Under the pieces are notes generated by a model. It did no database searches. It saw only the letters and a program-made list of their open reading frames with translations, and was not told where the DNA came from. Source: Actinernus sp. WN-2022 (lineage: Eukaryota > Cnidaria > Anthozoa > Actiniaria > Actinernidae). From it: a stretch of DNA of 64,000 bases. The number at the start of each line of letters is the position of its first letter. Within the stretch, counting starts at the first letter, position 1. Position numbers and translations under genes: made by a program. Below, in pieces: positions 60,601-64,000 of the stretch. Location: positions 155,178,344 to 155,242,343 of the forward strand of contig JAOWCC010000577.1 in assembly GCA_030867875.1 (NCBI GenBank), given 5' to 3'.

Positions 60601-62327
60601 GTCTGGAAGGTAGACTCTGACTGGATCGTAAGACAACAAGGCTTGCATATTAAAAATGTATTAAGCACTCAGGTAAGTCAGAGTGAAAATATATGTCTGG
60701 TATAAGAGGCTAGCAGTATTCAGCAGTGCAACTTGATATCATTACTTGCAGCACATTAAAGTAGCAAAAACAAATATTGCACATGTTAGAAGTACAATGT
60801 ACCTCTATCAGCTTTACATGTAAATTTTCCTCAAGTTTCAAAAGTGATTAGTCAATTGTACAATGTAGCTCTAGCTATTTGCAGGTTAGTGTTTTCTCTC
60901 CAAGTGTACAGGAAAAATGAAGTTGAAAGTTTAATAGTTTTACATGTATGCACTCAAGTTAAACAATATCAAGTAAATTAATTTGTACGTTGCATTAATC
61001 AACCATTCAACTAACTAAAGGTACATTACACCCTCCACCAATAGTTAATTCAGATGATTTCATGGAGGATCTTGCGCTTGTTTATTTTCAGAGCTTACCA
61101 TGGTCACCTGAAAAAAAAACACTGTAGTTGGTTACATGTAGAATACAAACTACTGTAAAGTACATACAATCATGCGTCAAATGTACATTTGTACATCTCA
61201 GCTTATAGACAGATTTCAGTTGACATCATTGTTTGTAAACATTTTGCCTCATTAATTAGCGTAAATCAGACTTCCAACTACAAGTAAACAGAGTCCATAA
61301 AATTGAAAGTGTATCACACTTGGTAATCACTGAAAAATTGATAGAAAAATCTGTTAAAGTGCCCCAACAACAAAAGTTTGAGATTGTGATTTTTTTACGT
61401 ATTTATAAAGTAAAGTAACTATTATAATATTTTTCCTATCCAAACACCTGTCATGGGTGAACTTACTCAATGTTATGGGTGATGGTCGCTATGTTCGATT
61501 ATAAGGAACGGGTGCTTAAAAAGATATTGACAACCCTGATTGGTACCCACAACACAAACCATTCTCAGCTATTGGTACCCACAAACCATTCTCAGCTATT
61601 GGTACCCACAAACCATTCTCAGCTACTGGTACCTACAAACCATTCTTGGCTATTAATTGGTACCCACAAACCATTCTTGGCTATTAATTGGTACCCACAA
61701 ACCATTCTTGGCTACTGGTACGCCATTTTCAGCTATTGGTATCTCAGCTATTGGTACCCACAAACCATTATCAGCTACTGGTACCCACAAACTATTCTCA
61801 GCGATTTCTTCAGGGTCGTCAACTTAAGGCATCAGGCCATGGTTTAAATATTTATTATCAGATTAAGCAGCTGCCTGCCACCTTTTCATTCAATGGTTTC
61901 TCACAGTATTTAATAATTTATATAAAAGGTATTAATTGCAGTAAGTACAAAGGTAATCAAAACGTAGAAGAATAACAGGAAAATAGATATTACCATAAGT
62001 AATAAAATAAACAATAATTTATACATGAATACATTACTTGTACATACAATTTTGTAATATGCATTGTAATGAAACAGAAAACCATTTAACATTTACAACT
62101 CCATTAGTCTGACAATGATATGAAAAAGTTGATAAAAAAATTCCAAATTATATAAAAAAAATTTTTGACATTTTTGGTCTGACTTGCTTACAAGTACTTA
62201 ATTTCAGGTCACAGTCCCTAAGTATTAAAATACACTTAATGCCTGACCTTAAGTTCAGGTCACAGTCCCTAAAATAATATTAAAATACTTACTAAATTTC
62301 CAAACCATTGATGAGCAATTTCATGTC
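36507..62327 (-). CDS. NPEPPS: Puromycin-sensitive aminopeptidase (M1 family), 3' part, 15 exons
   Basis: Cytosolic M1 zinc aminopeptidase that removes N-terminal residues from peptides. I joined 15 minus-strand exons (62293-62327, 61099-61107, 59857-60021, 59153-59257, 55439-55499, 54982-55091, 53612-53675, 49517-49653, 47862-47996, 47283-47502, 44802-45109, 43788-43840, 40001-40100, 38110-38157, 36507-36644). Every intron is GT-AG and the phases agree from exon to exon, giving about 562 codons, close to what the animal enzyme has from its HEXXH to its C-terminus. Visible catalytic parts are HEIAH (zinc ligands and general base), NEGFASW (third zinc ligand) and ISYSKGASV (proton-donor Tyr). 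The ERAP1-C-like helical domain follows. The GAMEN exon and everything 5' of it lie right of the window. No stop or frameshift is seen, so the gene looks functional. Family-level assignment is firm; orthology to NPEPPS rests on alignment from memory. Confidence 0.95.
37490..37865 (+). repeat. Interspersed repeat F, copy 2 (aminopeptidase intron)
   Basis: caagaaaggatttcacatgc, tcaatggcctttttcgactc and aacaaatcgcacacattttg in the order of 19850-20400. It lies between the terminal and penultimate aminopeptidase exons. Confidence 0.75.
38110..38157 (-). CDS. NPEPPS: NPEPPS small exon ([16 protein letters not shown])
   Basis: 48 nt, 16 codons, phase 0 to 0, encoding [16 protein letters not shown]. 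It fits between RLVK and EFFVKHS and has the right spacing (family: SVEGFAVDKMAGEVK). Acceptor ttcctttgaag, donor gtacgt. Confidence 0.88.
38871..39400. mobile_element. MITE (family C), full copy in aminopeptidase intron
   Basis: Ends ctgaccgacttagctcgtac...  and ...gtacgagctaaatcggtcag are inverted, ~40 bp. The short copy at 5930-6104 shares both ends. It directly abuts the family L MITE at 39402. Confidence 0.75.
39402..39633. mobile_element. Foldback MITE (family L), full copy
   Basis: ~75-bp inverted arms: agctcatattacagtggcgt ... cgatgtaatgaagcgc. The central loop contains cacatatatatacac. Confidence 0.9.
39670..39800. mobile_element. MITE (family I), partial copy
   Basis: actctgtaatttgattggat, aaccatttcaatgttacggc and ctcattcgaaatctgct match the right half of 21866-22071. 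Confidence 0.6.
40001..40100 (-). CDS. NPEPPS: NPEPPS exon ([20 protein letters not shown])
   Basis: 100 nt: one base completes the split Ser codon, then 33 codons, [20 protein letters not shown] to [10 protein letters not shown]. Strong match to the family's GRKAAWKFIKDNWEELYNRY segment. Acceptor ccttgtttag, donor gtacgt. Confidence 0.94.
40895..40990 (-). mobile_element. SINE family A, partial copy
   Basis: gacgcgaagatctaaccatt and tgcagatgtcag correspond to the body of the copies at 4125 and 47560. Confidence 0.5.
41000..41299. mobile_element. Poly-G/poly-C-capped repeat element, copy 3
   Basis: Bounded by a ~25-base G run and a 12-base C run (gggagtcccccccc). The interior repeats gacccctaaaaggtacc five times in degenerate form. 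It is the inverted relative of the 5071 and 23285 elements. Confidence 0.6.
41305..42245 (+). mobile_element. Non-LTR retrotransposon, 3' half of ORF2
   Basis: The open frame to 42020 reads [40 protein letters not shown] and [20 protein letters not shown]. This is the region downstream of the reverse transcriptase catalytic box, ending in the usual ORF2 C-terminus. A ~220-bp 3'UTR ends in a (tta)n tail at 42245. About 230 codons are intact, so this copy is fairly young, but it is 5' truncated exactly at a poly-C run. It lies in the aminopeptidase intron, opposite in orientation. Confidence 0.9.
42415..43275 (+). mobile_element. Second non-LTR retrotransposon fragment, degenerate
   Basis: 42442-42753 reads [20 protein letters not shown] and [19 protein letters not shown]; 42835-43020 reads [20 protein letters not shown] and [20 protein letters not shown]. 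They are in different frames, so it is dead. The 3' tail ends in attattata near 43275. Confidence 0.85.
43542..43822. repeat. Seven-copy 40-bp minisatellite built from an exon end and its splice donor
   Basis: Units start at 43542, 43582, 43622, 43662, 43701, 43741 and 43781. The fourth unit is one base short. Units differ mainly by aactccc/aatcccc. The unit at the highest coordinate contains the coding 3' part of the aminopeptidase exon; on the minus strand every unit ends in aag|gtac, a donor-like site. Confidence 0.95.
43788..43840 (-). CDS. NPEPPS: NPEPPS exon overlapping a 40-bp tandem repeat
   Basis: 53 nt, phase 0 in, two bases out. It encodes [17 protein letters not shown] plus two bases of a Ser codon, matching the family's EEVRxQDTVxVIGGVAG. 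The acceptor is ctttcacag and the donor gtacgg. The last 33 bases of the exon and its donor are the first unit of a seven-copy, 40-bp tandem array running into the intron (43542-43822), so six further donor-like sites follow it. Confidence 0.88.
43935..44219. mobile_element. MITE with ctagcgacgg inverted ends
   Basis: Left aagcctggtttttactagcg, right (inverted) taaggcaggtttccactagc; gacggaagcggaagc follows in both arms. It lies in the aminopeptidase intron. Confidence 0.8.
44446..44652. mobile_element. Foldback MITE, ~85-bp arms
   Basis: gaaccagtcttaatttaagt ... aataatggcaattttaaaga is inverted at right (ctttaaattaaattgccattatt...ggactggttc). It sits 150 bp from an aminopeptidase exon. Confidence 0.85.
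44802..45109 (-). CDS. NPEPPS: NPEPPS exon ([18 protein letters not shown]...)
   Basis: 308 nt, the largest exon here; two bases complete Gly, then 102 codons to ...VLKFAMS. It contains [20 protein letters not shown] and [20 protein letters not shown], highly conserved in the family. Acceptor ttttctcag, donor gtaagt. Confidence 0.95.
45605..45760 (-). repeat. Interspersed repeat H, copy 5
   Basis: gaaaatagcatttccaaaca, caccgatctcgtacaagtgc and cagccacgtgattgtattgc match copies 1, 2 and 4. Confidence 0.7.
46135..46840. repeat. 71/82-bp minisatellite in aminopeptidase intron
   Basis: About nine copies of tgtaaaatgtgaccaatgtc ... acatttgttacattttgcaa ... acttttacaaaggc. Some units carry an extra tgtaaaatgcc (82 bp instead of 71). 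Confidence 0.95.
47283..47502 (-). CDS. NPEPPS: NPEPPS exon ([12 protein letters not shown]...GWDLIEGE)
   Basis: 220 nt, phase 0 in, one base out. It contains [20 protein letters not shown] and ends [10 protein letters not shown], part of the helical-repeat C-terminal domain. Acceptor ttctttttag, donor gtaata. Confidence 0.95.
47560..47785 (-). mobile_element. tRNA-derived SINE (family A), best copy
   Basis: Minus strand: ccctgttagttcagtgcatg (A box), agggttcaatcccccaccgg (B box), then ttctcggaaaaggacg in the body. It lies 75 bp below an aminopeptidase exon. Confidence 0.75.
47862..47996 (-). CDS. NPEPPS: NPEPPS exon ([13 protein letters not shown]...)
   Basis: 135 nt, 45 codons, phase 0 to 0. 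It opens [20 protein letters not shown] and ends [14 protein letters not shown], the conserved start of the ERAP1-C-like helical domain. Acceptor tatttgcag, donor gtaaga. Confidence 0.95.
48230..48665 (-). mobile_element. tRNA-derived SINE (family D), copy 2
   Basis: On the minus strand: aatggcgaggttttctcgtg, A box cgtagctcagagcgtagtgg, B box agggttcgagtttgattccg, then catcttcttctttcaagtga and aataagtcgaggggaa. The order matches 9355-9730. The tRNA head is better preserved here. Confidence 0.8.
48970..49125. mobile_element. MITE (family I), copy 3
   Basis: gagcagatttcgtatgagtg, ggacaaactacggcatgtcc and cattttcaatgtcatggcatgcc-like sequence. The right end is lost. Confidence 0.6.
49517..49653 (-). 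CDS. NPEPPS: NPEPPS exon ([11 protein letters not shown]...EQWVK)
   Basis: 137 nt: two bases finish a Gly codon, then 45 codons. It contains [20 protein letters not shown] and ends PEQWVK. It continues the beta-sandwich domain. Acceptor ...caatatag, donor gtacgt. Confidence 0.92.
49804..53155. mobile_element. 3.35-kb foldback transposon (family K) with 7-bp target duplication
   Basis: Ends CACAGG...CCTGTG, flanked by CAAAAAC on both sides (49797-49803, 53156-53162). Terminal arms of ~350 bp (49804-50163, 52796-53155) are inverted. A second inverted pair lies inside (about 51905-52045 and 52655-52790, tcgagaaatggggattat... in both). No transposase is recognisable in the interior, so it is probably non-autonomous. 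It lies in an aminopeptidase intron. Confidence 0.9.
53612..53675 (-). CDS. NPEPPS: NPEPPS exon ([18 protein letters not shown])
   Basis: 64 nt, phase 0 in, one base out. It encodes [20 protein letters not shown], matching the 'LSQKKF' strand of the beta-sandwich domain. Acceptor tgccattacag, donor gtgagt. The intron that follows holds the large foldback transposon. Confidence 0.9.
54217..54792. mobile_element. Inverted-repeat transposon G, full copy
   Basis: agattgagtgtcgaaagta at left and ctttcgacactctg at right are inverted, as are cattttctattggctgtgaa / ttcacagccaatagaaaa. Partial relatives are at 20700-20955 and 35190-35480. Confidence 0.75.
54982..55091 (-). CDS. NPEPPS: NPEPPS exon (DDLWEYL...WTKQMGFPV)
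   Basis: 110 nt; the first two bases complete the codon split by the intron, then 36 codons. It contains [15 protein letters not shown] and [15 protein letters not shown], a conserved stretch at the end of the catalytic domain and start of the following beta-sandwich. The donor is gtatcc. Confidence 0.95.
55439..55499 (-). CDS. NPEPPS: NPEPPS exon ([13 protein letters not shown])
   Basis: 61 nt, starting in phase 0 and leaving one base for the next exon. It reads [20 protein letters not shown], which continues directly from IGDK of the previous exon. Acceptor tattacag, donor gtgagt. Confidence 0.93.
55900..58870 (-). mobile_element. Non-LTR retrotransposon: endonuclease, reverse transcriptase and zinc knuckle
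   Basis: Minus strand, in the same direction as the host gene. In order: an endonuclease piece (58730-58820, [17 protein letters not shown]; 58306-58614, VDYVIGNNS and LSDHCHLSY, the SDH motif); a linker (57801-58148); reverse transcriptase (57311-57511, [15 protein letters not shown]; 57044-57259, [15 protein letters not shown] with YADD); a thumb region (56684-56941, [20 protein letters not shown]); and a C-terminal [22 protein letters not shown]-type knuckle (56001-56303). Multiple frameshifts and stops show it is dead. The 3'UTR reaches about 55900. Confidence 0.88.
59153..59257 (-). CDS. NPEPPS: NPEPPS exon with catalytic tyrosine
   Basis: 105 nt, 35 codons, phase 0 to 0, beginning [20 protein letters not shown] and ending IGDK. 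The Tyr of ISYSKGAS matches the transition-state-stabilising Tyr of M1 enzymes. It is separated from the next exon by a 3.65-kb intron carrying a LINE. Confidence 0.95.
59857..60021 (-). CDS. NPEPPS: NPEPPS exon with third zinc ligand
   Basis: 165 nt, phase 0 to 0, 55 codons. It begins [19 protein letters not shown]; the Glu of NEGF is the third zinc ligand of M1 peptidases (HEXXH-X18-E). The exon ends ...NSHPIE. Acceptor and donor (gtacat) are clean. Confidence 0.95.
60022..61098. other. Aminopeptidase intron without mobile element seen
   Basis: AT-rich. A triple aaataaagagaaac repeat lies at 60165-60195; otherwise I see nothing in it. Confidence 0.5.
61099..61107 (-). CDS. NPEPPS: NPEPPS 9-nt microexon (Val-Thr-Met)
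   Basis: Nine bases, gtgaccatg, lie between a strong acceptor (poly-T then cag) and a gtaagc donor. They encode VTM, exactly the residues expected between ...HQWFGNL and EWWTHLW in this family. Both neighbours are phase 0, so skipping would remove three residues beside the active site without a frameshift. Confidence 0.88.
61545..61805. repeat. ~27-bp minisatellite in aminopeptidase intron
   Basis: About nine copies of attggtacccacaaaccatt plus ctcagct, with variants (cttggctattaa). Confidence 0.95.
62203..62290. repeat. Direct duplication next to the zinc-site exon
   Basis: ttcaggtcacagtccctaa followed by tattaaaatac occurs twice (62204-62234 and 62254-62288), ending right at the donor of the HEXXH exon. 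Confidence 0.8.
62293..62327 (-). CDS. NPEPPS: NPEPPS exon with HEXXH zinc site
   Basis: A 35-nt exon that starts in phase 1 (its first two bases complete a Gly codon) and then reads [16 protein letters not shown] is the M1 HEXXH motif: the two His bind zinc and the Glu activates water. The acceptor is ...gtgcag and the donor is gtaagt. It is the most 5' exon found in the window. Confidence 0.93.
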
Positions 62328-62849
62328 CTGCACCAATAAATAAAAACATTTGTCATAATTATAGCTTAGTAATGTTGCGAGCTACATGTATGATCGATTG
62401 GTCAAATTGTGGGGCCAATTTAATATAACTTTTACATACAGTGTAGATGTGTATTTTACAAGTTTCGCCAATGTCTTAGGTAAAGCAACAATGGCCAGAC
62501 TAGTAAAATACATGTGTAAACGTTTTATTGAATTGGCCTCTGGTCTCAAAGAAAATGAAGGAAAAAAAATAACATAACCTTGTTCGCTTGGTCCATACCT
62601 TAAGTTATGAATCTTCGTTTTCCCCCTTTTTTACAGGCCGCCCACATGCATCATGTTTGGGCCATAAAGAATTATAGATTATTTTGCAAGATTCATTTTG
62701 GGGTAATCAATAATTATAATTACACTTTCTCCTTCCAAATAATTTGGTCTGAAAGAAGTTTACCGTTATATAAACAGACTACAGACTACTGTAAAGAGTA
62801 GGTTAAAGTCTGGCTAAAATTCACTCTAATTGTGTACAGCAAACACAGC

Positions 62850-63293
62850 CAGTGCTTGACCTTAGCGGTAGTCCACTAGTCCTGGACTAGTAAGAAATGT
62901 TTCTGGACTAGTAAAAAAATAGAGCCACAAGACTAGTAACTATTCTATAATGTTGTAATGTTTAATAAAAGATAAAAACAAAAACATGTTGTCCTGTGAT
63001 TGTTGTTTCAACGAGTTTCTTCGCAAACATTCCGAAAACAATTGCGAAAAAGCCGAGAAGACTGAACAAGGCTGAGGCGAGGACTGGGCACTAGTCAGCC
63101 CCAGGAGCTCCTGTGTAGGCCACTATCGCCATCATCTTTGTTTTGACTTGTTCACTCATGTGTGTATCATGAAAGGCTTAGAGATCAGCAAATATTGGCA
63201 TGCCGGGACTGCCAGGAATTTTCTCTGGACTAGTAAATTTTCAGCTCTACTAGTCCCAGGACCAGTGATTAAAAAAGTTAAGGTCGAGCACTG
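62850..63293. mobile_element. 444-bp non-autonomous DNA transposon
   Basis: Ends CAGTGCTTGACCTTA / TTAAGGTCGAGCACTG, flanked by ACAGC on both sides (62845-62849, 63294-63298). Subterminal ggactagta motifs occur several times in both halves. Confidence 0.75.
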
Positions 63294-63384
63294 ACAGCCA
63301 AGGAAAATACATGTATTAAAGTGCATACATGTATAAGCCCTAACCAGTTATGGATGGTCAGTGAGCTATTTTGGTATATACTAA

Positions 63385-64000
63385 AAATCGTGTGACCAAT
63401 GAAGTCATCGTTACATCATCACCACTAAGTGAATCGTGGGAAAATAATACCATACCTGTCCAAGTTTGAACTGTCTGGCATTACAAATGAGGGAGATATG
63501 GGCATGTAGTTAACATCACGTAACTGATGACGTCATCGATACATCATCACCCCTAGGTGATTGATAGCAACCCACTACCATGTCTGTCCAGGTTTTAGCT
63601 GGCTGGCATTAGATATGAGCGAGATATGGGCATGTACTTAAAATCATGTGACCGATGATGTCATCATTACGTCATTACCACTAGGTGCTTGATAGGGACC
63701 CACTACCATATCTGCCCAGGTTTGAGCCGGCTGGCATTAGAAATGAGGGAGATATCTGCATGTACATGTACTTAATATCATGTGACCAATGACGTCATCA
63801 CCTCTAAGTGATTGATAGGGACCCATAACCACGTCTGTCCAGGTTTGAGGCAGCTGGCATTAAAAACGAGGGAGATAATTTATGGGCATGTACTTAAAAT
63901 CATGTGACCGATGACGTCATCGTTACGTTATCACCACTAGGTGCTTGATAGGGACCTACTACCATGTCTGTCAGGTCTGAGCATGCTAGCATTAGAAATG
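63385..64000. repeat. ~130-bp minisatellite, five or more copies, runs off the window
   Basis: Each unit contains catgtgaccgatgacgtcat, ctaggtgcttgatagggacc, catgtctgtccaggtttgag and ggcattagaaatgagggaga. Most units carry a tgacgtca palindrome. Unit starts at about 63390, 63518, 63647, 63779 and 63901. Confidence 0.9.

Overview
This is an animal nuclear genome window, most likely from an anthozoan cnidarian such as a stony coral. That identification is inference from three things: the style of the non-LTR retrotransposon proteins, the density of short inverted-repeat transposons and tRNA-derived SINEs, and a metazoan gene with many small exons. There are no bacterial-type operons, and almost every long open frame is either a shadow or part of a mobile element.

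The one gene that can be reconstructed with confidence is the 3' two thirds of a puromycin-sensitive aminopeptidase (NPEPPS-like, M1 zinc metallopeptidase) on the minus strand. Fifteen exons run from 62327 (the HEIAH zinc-site exon) down to the stop codon at 36507. All junctions are GT-AG, all phases are consistent, and together they give about 562 residues that line up with the C-terminal two thirds of the animal enzyme. The 5' exons, including the GAMEN motif, lie beyond the right edge. Two features stand out: a 9-nt microexon (61099-61107), and a 53-nt exon (43788-43840) whose 3' end and splice donor are copied seven times as a 40-bp tandem repeat.

The introns of this gene hold most of the recognisable mobile DNA of the right half. 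There are three LINE remnants (41305-42245, 42415-43275, 55900-58870), a 3.35-kb foldback transposon with ~350-bp arms and a 7-bp target duplication (49804-53155), several MITEs, three SINE copies or fragments and three minisatellites.

The left half (1-36 kb) has no confidently assigned host gene. It contains an FGF-like exon (18161-18258), a possible first exon on the minus strand (20966-21026), a few small unassigned open frames, and a dense mosaic of nested transposons. The clearest is a 1266-bp element (31789-33054) with 54-bp inverted repeats and a 9-bp target duplication. It carries a RecQ-like helicase fragment and an opposing CxxC-containing protein fragment, and it sits inside a tRNA-derived SINE. 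Poly-G-capped elements, several inverted-repeat families with two to five copies each, and minisatellites make up much of the rest.

No rRNA, genuine tRNA, CRISPR array or bacterial feature was seen.
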